DNA of 64,000 nucleotides, taken from NCBI RefSeq assembly GCF_022271405.1, contig NZ_JAJNAL010000018.1:39143-103142 (forward strand), given 5' to 3'. A program made the position numbers and the translations under genes. This document shows positions 1-8,781 of this stretch, in pieces. Below the pieces are notes generated by a model. It ran no database searches, had not been told where the DNA came from, and was given only the letters and a program-made list of their open reading frames with translations. The stretch's first letter is position 1. Each line of letters starts with the position of its first letter. This DNA comes from Rhodopseudomonas infernalis. Its GTDB lineage: Bacteria > Pseudomonadota > Alphaproteobacteria > Rhizobiales > Xanthobacteraceae.

Positions 1-60
1 GGTTCATCTTGTGAGAGAAAGAAAGATCACCTATTCTTTCTTGAGCAAGAGGAGTGCGAA

Positions 61-441
61 ATGATCGCCGTCCTGAACCGGTCCCCGGCCGTATCCGATA
101 AAGGCCAGGTGCTCACCAAGGCCACCATCAAGGCGGCCGAACGCCTCGGCCTGTCGCAGAAGGCGCTGGGCAACGTCATCGGTCTGTCGGAATCGGTGGT
201 CTCGCGGATGAAGAGCGGCGACTACGTGCTGGGTGGGGGTAAGCCTTACGAGCTCGCCGCGCTGTTAGTCCGGCTGTACCGCTCGCTCGATGCCATCGTG
301 GCCGGGGACGAGATCGCTGCGCGCGCGTGGATGAAGAACCACAACCTCGCGCTGCGGGGATCGCCGGCCGAACTGATCCAGAAAATCCAGGGGCTGTTTC
401 ATGTCGTCCAGTACCTGGATACGCGACGCGCTCCGGTCTGA
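61..441 (+). CDS. Xre/MbcA/ParS-type antitoxin (DUF2384) of a RES toxin pair
   Basis: 126 aa. Residues about 20-55 form a helix-turn-helix (motif SQKALGNVIGLSESVVSRM), and the C-terminal half (about 60-120) matches the MbcA/ParS/Xre toxin-binding domain, with LYRSLDAIVAGD and the W-M-K-x-x-N-x-A-L segment. In this family the antitoxin neutralises the RES toxin and represses its own operon. GAGGAGTG upstream of the ATG is a good ribosome-binding site. The 3' end overlaps the toxin ORF by 41 bases in another frame, so the two are translationally coupled. Family assignment is strong; the actual toxin target is not visible. Confidence 0.85.
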   Translation: MIAVLNRSPAVSDKGQVLTKATIKAAERLGLSQKALGNVIGLSESVVSRMKSGDYVLGGGKPYELAALLVRLYRSLDAIVAGDEIAARAWMKNHNLALRGSPAELIQKIQGLFHVVQYLDTRRAPV

Positions 442-1165
442 GCAGGCGAGGCTTTCGGGACGGTTCTGGCGCATCGTCGAGGCGCAGCATCAATCGGCGA
501 CGATGAAGCTGACGGACTCGCTCGAGGAACAGGCGCTGCTCGAGGAAATCGTCGAGGAGACCAAACCGCCGATTCCGCCGGACTGCGATGGCCTCGACTT
601 CCTGCTGATGACGCCGTTCCGCTACAGCGCCATGAACCCCTGGGGCTCGCGCTTTCGGCGACCCAATGCCGAGGCTGGCGTGTTCTATGCGTCCGCGCAT
701 CCATCGACCGCGATCGCCGAGGCGGTGTTTCACCGCCTGACATTCTTCGCCGAATCGCCCGGCACGCCGTGGCCGCAGAACCCGGCCGAATACACCGCTT
801 TCGCGGTCGAGCTGACCTCGGAGCGCGCGCTCGATCTCACCGTGCGGCCGCCGCACGACATCGCCACGATCATGAGCCTTCAGAATTACGCCGCCGGGCA
901 GGCGTTCAGCGAAGCGGCGCGGGCGGACGGCGGCAAGATCATCAAGTATCCTTCGGTCCGCGACCCGCAGGGCGGCGCCAACGTCGCGGTGCTGACGCCG
1001 CACGCATTCGGCGCCAGGGCGCCGGTCGAACGCCAGAGCTGGCGCATCCACCTCGACCGCAACGGCGCGCGCGCGTTCTGCGAAGCGCCGCGCAGCTCGC
1101 TTGCGTTCGGCCGTACTGCGTTCAACGCCGATCCACGCATGAGCGGGTTGGTGTGGGACCGCTGA
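401..1165 (+). CDS. RES-domain toxin (NAD+-degrading family)
   Basis: 254 aa. The RES domain is recognisable from about residue 65: FRYSAMNPWGSRFRRP, then GVFYASAHPSTAIAEAVFHR with the conserved Glu, and near residues 180-205 the D-P-x-G-G-A-N-V-A-V-L-T segment. Characterised RES toxins deplete NAD+ as glycohydrolases or phosphorylases; which reaction this one performs cannot be read here. The N-terminal lead-in (IVEAQHQSATMKL, LEEQALLEE) is typical of full-length alphaproteobacterial RES proteins and supports the early ATG inside the antitoxin gene. Full length, no disruption. Confidence 0.85.
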   Translation: MSSSTWIRDALRSEQARLSGRFWRIVEAQHQSATMKLTDSLEEQALLEEIVEETKPPIPPDCDGLDFLLMTPFRYSAMNPWGSRFRRPNAEAGVFYASAHPSTAIAEAVFHRLTFFAESPGTPWPQNPAEYTAFAVELTSERALDLTVRPPHDIATIMSLQNYAAGQAFSEAARADGGKIIKYPSVRDPQGGANVAVLTPHAFGARAPVERQSWRIHLDRNGARAFCEAPRSSLAFGRTAFNADPRMSGLVWDR

Positions 1166-1244
1166 GGCGCGATCGACGCCCGGCCACATCTCCGGTTTGG
1201 CCCGGATGCCGCCGCAAGCCCGCAGCCGCTAACTTGCTGCGGTG

Positions 1245-1270
1245 CGATAGCCCGGCGGCCCGGACTATCG
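1245..1270. promoter_or_regulatory. Hairpin upstream of ccmC
   Basis: CGATAG-C-CCGG / CGGC loop / CCGG-A-CTATCG forms an inverted repeat of 10 paired bases per arm with one internal mismatch. It lies about 75 bases before the ccmC ATG. No T run follows, so it is not a standard terminator. It could be an RNA-stability element or an operator. Confidence 0.35.
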
Positions 1271-1343
1271 TCGCGATCAACTCCGCAGCAGGTTCTGCGC
1301 GGCGTCATTGCCTGCGGCCGCCCGCCCCATTATCAGGAACGAC

Positions 1344-2078
1344 ATGACGCTGACCGAACTCGCCAATCCGACCCGGTTCCTGTCGCTCGCGGGCCGCCTG
1401 CTGCCGTGGCTCGCGGGGCTGACGGTGCTGCTGCTGGCCATCGGTCTTATCCAGTCGATGCTGGCGCCGGACGACTACCAGCAGGGCGCCACCGTCAAGA
1501 TCATGTTCGTGCACGTGCCGAACGCCTGGCTGGCGATGTTCGTCTGGGGGGTGATGAGCGTCGCCTCGCTCGGCACGCTGGTGTGGCGGCATCCGCTCGC
1601 CGACGTCGCCGCCAAGACCGCCGCCCCGATCGGCGCCGCCTTCACGTTCCTGGCGCTGCTCACCGGCTCGCTGTGGGGCCGGCCGATGTGGGGCACCTAT
1701 TGGGAATGGGATGCGCGGCTGACCTCGATGCTGATCCTGTTCCTGATGTATCTCGGCCTGATCGCGCTGTGGCGCGCGGTCGAGGACCCGTCCCGTGCCG
1801 CCCGCGCCGCCGCGGTGCTGACGCTGGTCGGCGCCATCAACCTGCCGATCATCAAGTTCTCGGTCGACTGGTGGAATACGCTGCACCAGCCGGCGTCGGT
1901 GATGCGGATCGGCGGGCCGGCGCTCGACAAATCGTTCCTGATGCCGCTGCTGGTGATGGCGATCGGCTTCTCGCTGTTGTTCCTGACGCTGCACATCGCG
2001 GCGATGCGCAACGAGATCCTGCGCCGCCGGGTGCGCTCGCTGCAGATGATGCAGGCCAGCCGCGCAGAGGCCGCGTGA
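1344..2078 (+). CDS. ccmC: Heme exporter protein CcmC
   Basis: 244 aa, six predicted membrane segments. The tryptophan-rich heme-handling motif WGTYWEWD lies at residues 116-123, with flanking conserved histidines in HVPNAW (H57) and WWNTLHQP. CcmC loads heme onto CcmE in System I cytochrome c maturation at the cytoplasmic membrane. The ATG at 1344 is chosen over an upstream in-frame codon because AGGA sits six bases before it and the protein then starts in the usual family position. The stop overlaps the ccmD start (TGATG). ccmA and ccmB, normally just upstream, are not in the window. Confidence 0.93.
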   Translation: MTLTELANPTRFLSLAGRLLPWLAGLTVLLLAIGLIQSMLAPDDYQQGATVKIMFVHVPNAWLAMFVWGVMSVASLGTLVWRHPLADVAAKTAAPIGAAFTFLALLTGSLWGRPMWGTYWEWDARLTSMLILFLMYLGLIALWRAVEDPSRAARAAAVLTLVGAINLPIIKFSVDWWNTLHQPASVMRIGGPALDKSFLMPLLVMAIGFSLLFLTLHIAAMRNEILRRRVRSLQMMQASRAEAA

Positions 2079-2254
2079 TGTTCGGTCGCTACGCGGAGTT
2101 CATCGTCTCGTCCTACGCCGCCACCGCGCTGGTGGTGGCGATCCTGACCGCCTGGGTGGTGATCGATTATCGCCGCCAGAAAGCGCGGCTGCGCGACCTC
2201 GAAGCCCGCGGCGCGACGCGGCGCTCCGGCCGCAGCGCGACGGACATGTCATGA
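2078..2254 (+). CDS. ccmD: Heme exporter protein CcmD
   Basis: 58 aa, starting [20 protein letters not shown]. One N-terminal membrane helix (about 8-30) is followed by a basic tail with [15 protein letters not shown], the usual CcmD layout. CcmD helps release holo-CcmE from the CcmABC complex. Its ATG overlaps the ccmC stop codon, and its stop region overlaps the ccmG ATG (ATGTCATGA), so the three genes are translationally coupled. Confidence 0.88.
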   Translation: MFGRYAEFIVSSYAATALVVAILTAWVVIDYRRQKARLRDLEARGATRRSGRSATDMS

Positions 2255-2844
2255 GCACGCCCGTCACCGACTCCGCTTCGCCGAAGCGGCGCTCCTGGCT
2301 GGTGGTGCTGCCGGTGCTGGTGTTTGCGGGGCTGGCGGTGCTGTTCTGGTTCAGGCTCGGCGACCGCGACATCTCCAAGATTCCCTCGGTGCTGATCGGC
2401 CGCGAAGCGCCGCAGACCGTGCTGCCGCCGCTCGAGGAGCTGGCCCGCGACGGCACGCCGGTGCCGGGCATCGCGCCGGCGCTGTTCGCCGGCAAGGTCA
2501 GCGTCGTCAATGTCTGGGCGTCGTGGTGCGTGCCCTGCCACGACGAGGCGCCGCTGCTGACCGCGCTCGGCGACGACCGGCGCATTCAGATCGTCGGCAT
2601 CAACTACAAGGACAAGCCCGACAACGCCCGCCGCTTCCTCGGCCGCTACGGCAATCCGTTCGCCGCCGTCGGCGTCGACGCCAATGGCCGCGCCGCGATC
2701 GACTGGGGCGTCTACGGGGTGCCGGAAACCTTCGTGGTCGGCCGCGACGGCAGGATTGCCTACAAGCTGGTCGGCCCGATCACGCCGGATAATCTCGACA
2801 AGATACTCAAGCCCGAGATCGAGAAGGCGCTGGCGAAGTCCTAA
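2251..2844 (+). CDS. ccmG: Periplasmic thiol:disulfide oxidoreductase CcmG/DsbE
   Basis: 197 aa. An N-terminal signal anchor (about 15-35) is followed by a thioredoxin fold with active site WCVPC (Cys93, Cys96), the GINYKDK segment and cis-Pro region YGVPETFV. It reduces apocytochrome c haem-binding cysteines in the periplasm. It is the last gene of the ccmCDG unit, overlapping ccmD by four bases. Downstream is a long repeat-filled intergenic region, so the operon probably ends here. Confidence 0.93.
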   Translation: MSTPVTDSASPKRRSWLVVLPVLVFAGLAVLFWFRLGDRDISKIPSVLIGREAPQTVLPPLEELARDGTPVPGIAPALFAGKVSVVNVWASWCVPCHDEAPLLTALGDDRRIQIVGINYKDKPDNARRFLGRYGNPFAAVGVDANGRAAIDWGVYGVPETFVVGRDGRIAYKLVGPITPDNLDKILKPEIEKALAKS

Positions 2845-2854
2845 CAGCGTTCAT

Positions 2855-3025
2855 CCTCACCCCCTCCCCGACCGCCGCGAGCCCCCTCTCCCGCTCGCGG
2901 GAGAGGACTGGGGTGAGGGAGCCCCAAGCAGTGACTCAGCGACTCGCGGAGCGGAGTGCCCTCACCCGCCGCGCTTCGCGCGTCGACCTCCCCCGCAAGC
3001 GGGGGAGGTCGCGCTGCGCCGCGTG
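2855..3025. repeat. Dispersed G/C-rich palindromic repeats, family A (intergenic copy)
   Basis: This fills most of the 304-base gap between ccmG and the next gene. It holds two palindromic units: CTCTCCCGCTCGCGGGAGAG (2886-2905) flanked by CTCACCCC / GGGTGAGGG, and ACCTCCCCCGCAAGCGGGGG with AGGT (2986-3009). The same family appears inside the coding sequences at 5841-5970 and 47566-47675. No gene was seen here. Confidence 0.8.
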
Positions 3026-3148
3026 GACAGCTCGCCCCACGCAAATAATTATCAGCGTTTATCGGCGGTTCATTTGACCGCCATGGACCCGCCATGAATC
3101 GACGGCTAGCTTGGTTGCATTACTAACAACGTCCGTGGAGGACACCCC

Positions 3149-3541
3149 ATGCGTACTTCGAAGCTGCGCCACCTCGCCCTCGCTCCGCTCGCCGCCGCGC
3201 TGGCATTCGGCCTGCTCGCCAGCGGCCCGGTGATGGCCCAGGGCACCCAGACCGCGCCGTCCGGCACCATGGCGCCGCCGCCCAAGGCCGATACCAAGAT
3301 GGCCCCGGCCAAAGACAGCAAGATGGCGCCCGCCAAGGCGGAGAAGACCGAGCTGCTCGATATCAACTCGGCCACCGCCGAACAGCTCGACGCACTCCCC
3401 GGTGTCGGCAAGGCCTACTCGGCCGCCATCATCAAGGGCCGCCCCTACAAGGGCAAGGACGAGCTGGTGCAGAAGAAGATCGTCCCCGAGAAGACCTACG
3501 AGGGCATCAAGGACAAGATCATCGCGAAGCAGAAGAGCTGA
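3149..3541 (+). CDS. Secreted helix-hairpin-helix (ComEA-like) protein
   Basis: 130 aa. A signal peptide with cleavage near AMA-Q (about residue 30) is followed by a Lys/Ala/Pro-rich linker with repeated KMAPAK units. The C-terminal domain begins [19 protein letters not shown], the classic helix-hairpin-helix DNA-binding signature of ComEA, and continues [20 protein letters not shown]. Predicted periplasmic and possibly DNA-binding; no competence genes lie beside it, so a role in DNA uptake is only a possibility. GTGGAGGA precedes the ATG. Confidence 0.8.
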   Translation: MRTSKLRHLALAPLAAALAFGLLASGPVMAQGTQTAPSGTMAPPPKADTKMAPAKDSKMAPAKAEKTELLDINSATAEQLDALPGVGKAYSAAIIKGRPYKGKDELVQKKIVPEKTYEGIKDKIIAKQKS

Positions 3542-3573
3542 GCGGGGGCGCAATCCGTCGCCACGACTTAACA

Positions 3574-3648
3574 CGTCATGCCCGGGCTTGACCCGGGCAT
3601 CCATCACTTCAAGAAGGATGGATTGCCGGGTCAAGCCCGGCAATGACG
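3574..3648. repeat. Intergenic palindromic repeat, family B
   Basis: An imperfect inverted repeat opening CGTCATGCCCGGGCTTGACC and closing with the complementary GGTCAAGCCCGGCAATGACG, around a CATCCAT / ATGGAT centre. Related copies are at 15181-15257 and 18270-18344. Confidence 0.85.
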
Positions 3649-3688
3649 GCTGTGGAGATAGTGCCGAAGCCCTTCTACCAATCCGAGC

Positions 3689-3768
3689 CGTCATTGCGAG
3701 GAGCGTAGCGACGAAGCAATCCAGCGCCGTGTACTGAGCTGGATTGCTTCGCTGCGCTCGAAATGACG
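3689..3768. repeat. Intergenic palindromic repeat, family C
   Basis: CGTCATTGCGAGGAGCGTAG at the left end pairs with CGCTCGAAATGACG at the right, and GAAGCAATCCAG with CTGGATTGCTTC in the middle. A second copy lies at 10278-10394. Confidence 0.85.
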
Positions 3769-3794
3769 GGGAGGGGCCGCCCGGAAAATCGCGC

Positions 3795-4412
3795 TTAGCG
3801 CCCCGACACGTCGCCTTCGTCGGACGCGCTCTTGTCGAGCGTCGCGGGTTCGGCGGTGTAGCGCTTGGCCAGCGGCATCTGCAGCATGGCAAACGCCATG
3901 GTGAGCGGGATCATGCCGAACACCTTGAACGACACCCAGAACTCGGTCGACTGCGTCCGCCACACCGTCTCGTTCAGCACCGCCATCGCGGCGAAGAACA
4001 AGGCCCAGCGCGCCGTCAGCTTGCGCCAGCCTTCCGGCGTCAGGTTGAACACCTGGTCGAACAGGATGGCGATGAAGCTGCGGCCGAACAGCAGGCCGCC
4101 ACCGAGCACCGCGGCGAACAGCGCGTACACGATGGTCGGCTTCATCTTGATGAAGGTCTCGTCGTGCAGCACCAGCGTCAGCGTGCCGAACACCAGCACC
4201 ACCACGGCGGTGACGATCGCCATGATCGGCACGTGCTTCGTCACCACATAGGACGCGATGATGGCGGCGATTACCGCCACCATGAAGGCGCCGGTGGCGG
4301 CGAATAGATTGAACTTGGCATTGACGAAGAAGAACACCAGCAGCGGGCCGAGTTCGGTCGCCAGCTTGAACAGCGGATGCGGCTGCTTTTTGTCGATCAG
4401 TTGGTCGCTCAT
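3795..4412 (-). CDS. ispZ: Inner membrane septation protein A (YciB/IspZ family)
   Basis: 205 aa with about five hydrophobic helices. The family signatures are [18 protein letters not shown] near the N-terminus, then [12 protein letters not shown] and [20 protein letters not shown]. Members sit in the cytoplasmic membrane and influence septation and envelope synthesis. It lies directly downstream of ftsY on the same strand, overlapping it by four bases, an arrangement common in Rhizobiales. Confidence 0.9.
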   Translation of the reverse strand: MSDQLIDKKQPHPLFKLATELGPLLVFFFVNAKFNLFAATGAFMVAVIAAIIASYVVTKHVPIMAIVTAVVVLVFGTLTLVLHDETFIKMKPTIVYALFAAVLGGGLLFGRSFIAILFDQVFNLTPEGWRKLTARWALFFAAMAVLNETVWRTQSTEFWVSFKVFGMIPLTMAFAMLQMPLAKRYTAEPATLDKSASDEGDVSGR

Positions 4413-5353
4413 GCGGCCTCCGTGCCGGCGATCGCCTTGGCGAAATCGCGTGCGGTGAACGGCGCCAGATCGTCGACGCCCTCGCCGACGCCGACGAAAT
4501 GCACCGGCAGCTTGTGCTTCTCGGCGATGGCGACCAGGATGCCGCCACGCGCGGTGCCGTCGAGCTTGGTCATCACCAATCCAGTCACGCCGGCCGTCTT
4601 GGTGAAGGCTTCGACCTGCGACAGCGCGTTCTGGCCGACGGTGGCGTCGAGCACCAGCAGCACCGCATGCGGCGCCGTCGCATCGACCTTCTTGATGACG
4701 CGCACGACCTTTTCCAGCTCGTTCATCAGCTCGGCGCGGTTCTGCAGCCGGCCGGCGGTGTCGATCAGCAGCACGTCGCGGCCCTGGTCCTTGGCGGCGG
4801 TCAGCGCGTTGAACGCCAAACCCGCGGAGTCCGAGCCCTGCGCGCCGGCGATCACCGGCGTGCCGGTGCGGTCGCCCCAGACCTTGAGCTGCTCGATCGC
4901 CGCGGCCCGGAAGGTATCGCCGGCCGCCATCATGACGCTGTGCCCTTCCGCCGCGAAACGGGCCGAGAGCTTGCCGATCGTGGTGGTCTTGCCGGAGCCG
5001 TTGACGCCGACCACCAGCACCACGAACGGCTTATGGGCCGTATCGATGGTGAGGGGCTTGGCCACCGGCGCCAGCACCTTCTCGACCTCGGCGGCGACGA
5101 TCTCCTTGACGTCGCTGGCCGCGATCATCTTGTCGTAGCGGCCCTCGCCGACCGCCGCGGCGATCCGCGCCGCCACCTCGGTGCCGAGATCGGCGCGCAG
5201 CAGCACGTCCTCGATCTCCTCGAGCATCGCCCGGTCGAGCTTGCGCTTGGAAATCAGATCGGTGAGCGCCGTGCCGATCTGGCTCGACGTCCGTTTCAGT
5301 CCGCTGGACAGCCGCCGCCACCAGCTCGTTTTGCCATTTTCCGTGTCACTCAT
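4409..5353 (-). CDS. ftsY: Signal recognition particle receptor FtsY
   Basis: 314 aa SRP-family GTPase. Visible motifs are the P-loop [14 protein letters not shown], the G2/G3 region [14 protein letters not shown] and DTAGR, the TKLDG specificity motif and [12 protein letters not shown] near the C-terminus. The N-terminal acidic A domain is very short, as in other alphaproteobacteria. FtsY docks Ffh-ribosome complexes at the Sec translocon. It is co-transcribed with ispZ. Only 28 bases separate its start from the divergent gene at 5382, so its promoter must lie very close to or inside that gene. Confidence 0.96.
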   Translation of the reverse strand: MSDTENGKTSWWRRLSSGLKRTSSQIGTALTDLISKRKLDRAMLEEIEDVLLRADLGTEVAARIAAAVGEGRYDKMIAASDVKEIVAAEVEKVLAPVAKPLTIDTAHKPFVVLVVGVNGSGKTTTIGKLSARFAAEGHSVMMAAGDTFRAAAIEQLKVWGDRTGTPVIAGAQGSDSAGLAFNALTAAKDQGRDVLLIDTAGRLQNRAELMNELEKVVRVIKKVDATAPHAVLLVLDATVGQNALSQVEAFTKTAGVTGLVMTKLDGTARGGILVAIAEKHKLPVHFVGVGEGVDDLAPFTARDFAKAIAGTEAA

Positions 5354-5381
5354 CAGGGCGCTGTGTTAGCCGTTTCGGACC

Positions 5382-6281
5382 ATGAACGAAAGCCACGCAG
5401 ATCAATTCGACGTGCCGGAACTGACGCCGGACGAGATCCAGGCGCGGGTGCTGCATCGCGACGGCCTGATGCTGGTGATCGACAAGCCGCCCGGCCTGCC
5501 GGTGCATCGCGGCCCGAAGGGCGGCCCCAACCTCGAAGCCTCGTTCGACGCGCTGCGCTTCGGCCTGCCGCGCCCGCCGGTGCTGGCGCATCGGCTCGAC
5601 CGCGACACCTCCGGCTGCCTGGTGCTCGGCCGCCACCGCAAGGCCACCGCCACGCTGGGATTGCTTTTCAAACACAGCAAGATTTCCAAGACCTATTGGG
5701 CGATCGTCGAGGGCGGCCCGGTCGAGGACGAAGGCAGCATCGACCTCCCGATCGGCCGCCTCAACGCCGAACGCGGCTGGTGGCAGAAGATCGATCCGGA
5801 AGGTCTGCCGTCGCTGACGAAATGGCGGGTGATGGGGCGATCCTTCTCCCCTCCCCCTTGCGGGGAGGGGTTGGGGGTGGGGGTCGACAACGGGACGCTC
5901 ACCTCGGGGCTCCCTCACCCCAACCCTCTCCCGCAAGCGGGAGAGGGAGCTCGCCCTGCGCGGGGCGAGGCTGATGATCTGTCTCGCAAGCCGGGCGCGA
6001 TCGTCGGCGCCCCGCCTCCGACACATCTGACCTGGCTGGCGCTCGAGCCGATCACCGGCCGCACCCATCAGTTGCGGGTGCATTGCGCCGCGATGGGCTG
6101 GCCGATCGTCGGCGACAACATCTACGGCAACGGCCCCCGCTTCGGCGAACCGCGGCTGCACCTGCATGCCCGCGAGATCGTCATCCCGCTGTCGCGCAAC
6201 AAGCCGCCCGTGGTGGTGACGGCACAGCCACCGGCGCACATGCATCCGCGGCTGCAAGCGTGCGGATGGGCGGGCGATTAG
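5382..6281 (+). CDS. RluA-family pseudouridine synthase with in-frame repeat insertion
   Basis: 299 aa. The catalytic motif is HRLDRDTSGCLV (Asp about residue 71). VIDKPPGLPVHRGPKGGPNL, the K-x-Y-W-A-I-V-E-G strand and the C-terminal LEPITGRTHQLRVHCAAMGWPI-type core complete the fold. The enzyme isomerises uridine in rRNA or tRNA; the target site is unknown. Residues about 155-200 (SPPPCGEGLGVGV ... LPHPNPLPQAGEGA) are encoded by family A palindromic repeats inserted between conserved strands without breaking the frame. It lies opposite to and between ftsY and mtaB. Confidence 0.88.
   Translation: MNESHADQFDVPELTPDEIQARVLHRDGLMLVIDKPPGLPVHRGPKGGPNLEASFDALRFGLPRPPVLAHRLDRDTSGCLVLGRHRKATATLGLLFKHSKISKTYWAIVEGGPVEDEGSIDLPIGRLNAERGWWQKIDPEGLPSLTKWRVMGRSFSPPPCGEGLGVGVDNGTLTSGLPHPNPLPQAGEGARPARGEADDLSRKPGAIVGAPPPTHLTWLALEPITGRTHQLRVHCAAMGWPIVGDNIYGNGPRFGEPRLHLHAREIVIPLSRNKPPVVVTAQPPAHMHPRLQACGWAGD
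5841..5970. repeat. Family A palindromic repeats inside the pseudouridine synthase gene
   Basis: Two palindromic units: CTCCCCTCCCCCTTGCGGGG followed by AGGGGTTGGGGGTGGG, and CCCTCACCCCAACCCTCTCC followed by CGCAAGCGGGAGAGGG. Together they encode about 45 residues in frame. The first unit is nearly identical to the one inside hrpB at 47566. Confidence 0.88.
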
Positions 6282-6309
6282 TTCGCGCGCGCCCACCCCA
6301 TCCACAAAC

Positions 6310-6413
6310 CGTCATCCCCGCGAAGGCGGGGATCCAGTATTCCAGAGCGCTGCTGTTAGTAGTAAGCGAGCGCTCTGGGATACTGGGTCGTCCGGACAAG
6401 CCGGACGATGACG
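6310..6413. repeat. Intergenic palindromic repeat, family E
   Basis: Begins CGTCATCCCCGCGAAGGCGG and ends GACAAGCCGGACGATGACG. CCAGTATTCCAGAGCG pairs with CGCTCTGGGATACTGG around a short centre. A partial copy is at the right edge of the window. Confidence 0.85.
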
Positions 6414-6437
6414 TCGGCGGATGAGGCAATGCCGCGC

Positions 6438-7706
6438 TCACACGGTGAGCTTGGCTCCATCATGGCCACGGATGGCCATCGCTCGCACTTCACCCGGAAC
6501 TCCGCCTTCGATCGCGACTGGGATGAAGTGCTCCGTCCGGCCCTGCGTGGCGCTTTCGATCAGCACCGCGCGGGTGGCGCCGATTTCCGCCTGCAGGCGC
6601 CGCGCCAGCGCCGCTTCGCCGGCGGCACGCAGACGCGCGGCGCGGTCGCGAATGACGCGGCCGTCGAGCTGCGGCATTCGCGCGGCCGGGGTGCCGGGGC
6701 GTTTGGAATAGGGGAAGACGTGCAGGAAGGTGAGGCCGCAGTCCTCGACCAGATCCAGCGAGCGCTGAAACATCTCATCGGTTTCGGTCGGAAAGCCGGC
6801 GATCAGATCGGCGCCGAGAACGATGTCCGGCCGTAGCCGGCGGACCTCATTGCAGAATGCCACGGCGTCGGAGCGGGCGTGCCGCCGCTTCATCCGCTTC
6901 AGGATCAGATCGTCGCCGGCCTGCAGCGACAGATGCAGATGCGGCATCAGCCGCTCTTCACTGGCCAGCGCGTCGATCAGGTCGCGGTCGACCTCGACCT
7001 GATCGATCGAGGAGATCCGCAGGCGCTGCAGCTCGGGAACGTGGCGTAAGACTTTCTTAACCAGCGTGCCGAGCTTCGGCGCGCCCGGCAGGTCGGCGCC
7101 GTAGCTGGTGAGGTCGACGCCGGTCAGCACGATCTCGGCATGGCCGCGCTCGGCCAGCGCGCGAACCTGATCGACCACCGCGCCGACCGGCACCGAGCGC
7201 GAATTGCCGCGGCCGAACGGGATGATGCAGAAGGTGCAGCGATGGTCGCAGCCGTTCTGCACCTGCACGAACACCCGCGGCAGCCCGCGCTGATACCCAT
7301 CGACGAGATGCGGCGCCATTTCGCGCACCGCCATGATGTCGGCGACGGCGATCTTCTGCTCGCGCCCCAGCCCGAACGCGTCGGCGTCGAACGCCGTCCG
7401 CGCCGCGCGCCAGGCGTCGCCGCGCATCTTGTCGTCATTGCCGATGACGCGGTCGACTTCGGCCATTGCGGCGAAGGTCGCGGGCTCGGTCTGCGCCGCG
7501 CAGCCGGTGACGACGATGCGCGCACCGGGCCGCGCGCGCTTCAGCTTGCGGATCTGCTGGCGCGCCTGCGCGACCGCCTCATTGGTGACGGCGCAGCTGT
7601 TGACCACAATCGTATCAGCGAGGCCGGCGCCCTCCGCCTCGCGGCGGATCACTTCGGATTCGAACGCGTTGAGGCGGCAGCCGAAGGTGACGATCTCGAC
7701 CGTCAT
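6438..7706 (-). CDS. mtaB: tRNA t6A37 methylthiotransferase MtaB
   Basis: 422 aa. The N-terminal MTTase domain contributes three cysteines (FGCRLN, VNSCAVTNEA, VTGCAAQ). The radical SAM motif CDHRCTFCIIPFGRG follows at about residues 153-167. The C-terminus is a TRAM-like segment. MtaB adds a methylthio group to threonylcarbamoyladenosine at tRNA position 37 using two iron-sulfur clusters. The ATG overlaps the dapF stop by one base (TGATG), so the two are coupled. Confidence 0.94.
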   Translation of the reverse strand: MTVEIVTFGCRLNAFESEVIRREAEGAGLADTIVVNSCAVTNEAVAQARQQIRKLKRARPGARIVVTGCAAQTEPATFAAMAEVDRVIGNDDKMRGDAWRAARTAFDADAFGLGREQKIAVADIMAVREMAPHLVDGYQRGLPRVFVQVQNGCDHRCTFCIIPFGRGNSRSVPVGAVVDQVRALAERGHAEIVLTGVDLTSYGADLPGAPKLGTLVKKVLRHVPELQRLRISSIDQVEVDRDLIDALASEERLMPHLHLSLQAGDDLILKRMKRRHARSDAVAFCNEVRRLRPDIVLGADLIAGFPTETDEMFQRSLDLVEDCGLTFLHVFPYSKRPGTPAARMPQLDGRVIRDRAARLRAAGEAALARRLQAEIGATRAVLIESATQGRTEHFIPVAIEGGVPGEVRAMAIRGHDGAKLTV

Positions 7707-8587
7707 CAGGCCGGATTGGAATTAAGCGACGGCGCGAACAGCGCCGAATCGAACCGGCCTTCAAACTCGAACTCGGCCCCGCCCGTCATCAGCACGTGAT
7801 TGTCGGGCTCGCGCCACTCGATGGTGAGTTGGCCGCCCGGCAGCGTCATCTCGACGACACGGTTCGTCCGCCGCAGCCGCGCCGCCGCCACCGCCGTCGC
7901 GCACGCCGCCGAGCCGCAGGCCTTGGTCAGCCCGGCGCCGCGCTCCCAGGTCCGCATCGTGATGTGATCGCGATCGACGATGTGGGCGAGCGTGATGTTG
8001 GCGCGCTCCGGAAACATCGGATGGTTTTCGAGCAGCGGCCCGAACTTGCCCAGATCGTAAGCCTCGATGTCGTCGACCCAGAACACAGCATGCGGGTTGC
8101 CCATGCTGACCACCGACGGCGTATGCAGGATCGGCGCGTCGATCGGGCCGATCTGCAGCTCGATGCCGCGGGTGTCGCGAAACTCTTCGGCGAGCGGAAT
8201 GTCCTGCCAGCCGAACTTCGGCTCGCCCATATCGACGGTGAACAGCCCCTCGGCCGGACCGCGCCAGCAATTGAGCAGGCCGGCGCGGGTCTCGAAGGTC
8301 AGGCCCTGCTTGTCGCTGCCGGCGAACATCTGCGAGGCGACGCAGCGCATGCCGTTGCCGCAGGCGCCGGATTCCGAGCCGTCATTGTTGTAGATGCGGA
8401 CGAACGCCTCGGTGCCGGGCAGCCGCGCCGGCTGCAGCAGCATCAGCTGATCGTAAGGCACATGCGCCGCCACCGCGCGGGCGTCGTCGGGTGTCACCGG
8501 CGCGGTCTGGTCGCGCAGGTCCACCACCACGATCTCGTTGCCGATACCGTTCATCTTGGCAAACAGGCGATTGTCCAGTGCGCTCAT
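7706..8587 (-). CDS. dapF: Diaminopimelate epimerase
   Basis: 293 aa from the ATG at 8587, which begins [20 protein letters not shown] and has AAGGA eight bases upstream; a longer in-frame extension has no family resemblance. The two catalytic cysteines lie in [12 protein letters not shown] and [17 protein letters not shown]. It interconverts LL- and meso-diaminopimelate for lysine and peptidoglycan synthesis in the cytosol. First gene of the dapF-mtaB unit. Confidence 0.95.
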   Translation of the reverse strand: MSALDNRLFAKMNGIGNEIVVVDLRDQTAPVTPDDARAVAAHVPYDQLMLLQPARLPGTEAFVRIYNNDGSESGACGNGMRCVASQMFAGSDKQGLTFETRAGLLNCWRGPAEGLFTVDMGEPKFGWQDIPLAEEFRDTRGIELQIGPIDAPILHTPSVVSMGNPHAVFWVDDIEAYDLGKFGPLLENHPMFPERANITLAHIVDRDHITMRTWERGAGLTKACGSAACATAVAAARLRRTNRVVEMTLPGGQLTIEWREPDNHVLMTGGAEFEFEGRFDSALFAPSLNSNPA

Positions 8588-8781
8588 GCTCGATGTCCTT
8601 GTCGCGCCTATATGGCGAAGGACGGCGGCTTTGGCCAGTCCGCCACAGTCAAGCCACATGCCGATCGCAAGGGACGAAGGCGCCTGCCGGATGTTAGGAA
8701 GGACGCGGCGCCGATGATCCGCCGGGCGCGTGCGGATCGCGGCGATCGGCAGCGTCCGCTGCGGCCAGGGAGACATTTGGA

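Noticed and set aside
176..1189. A 337-codon minus-strand frame over the Xre/RES pair
   Set aside because: Arg-rich antisense shadow of a clear toxin-antitoxin pair.
2855..3768. Possible CRISPR array because of repeated palindromes
   Set aside because: Repeats are not evenly spaced with unique spacers, and copies belong to different families; no cas genes are nearby.
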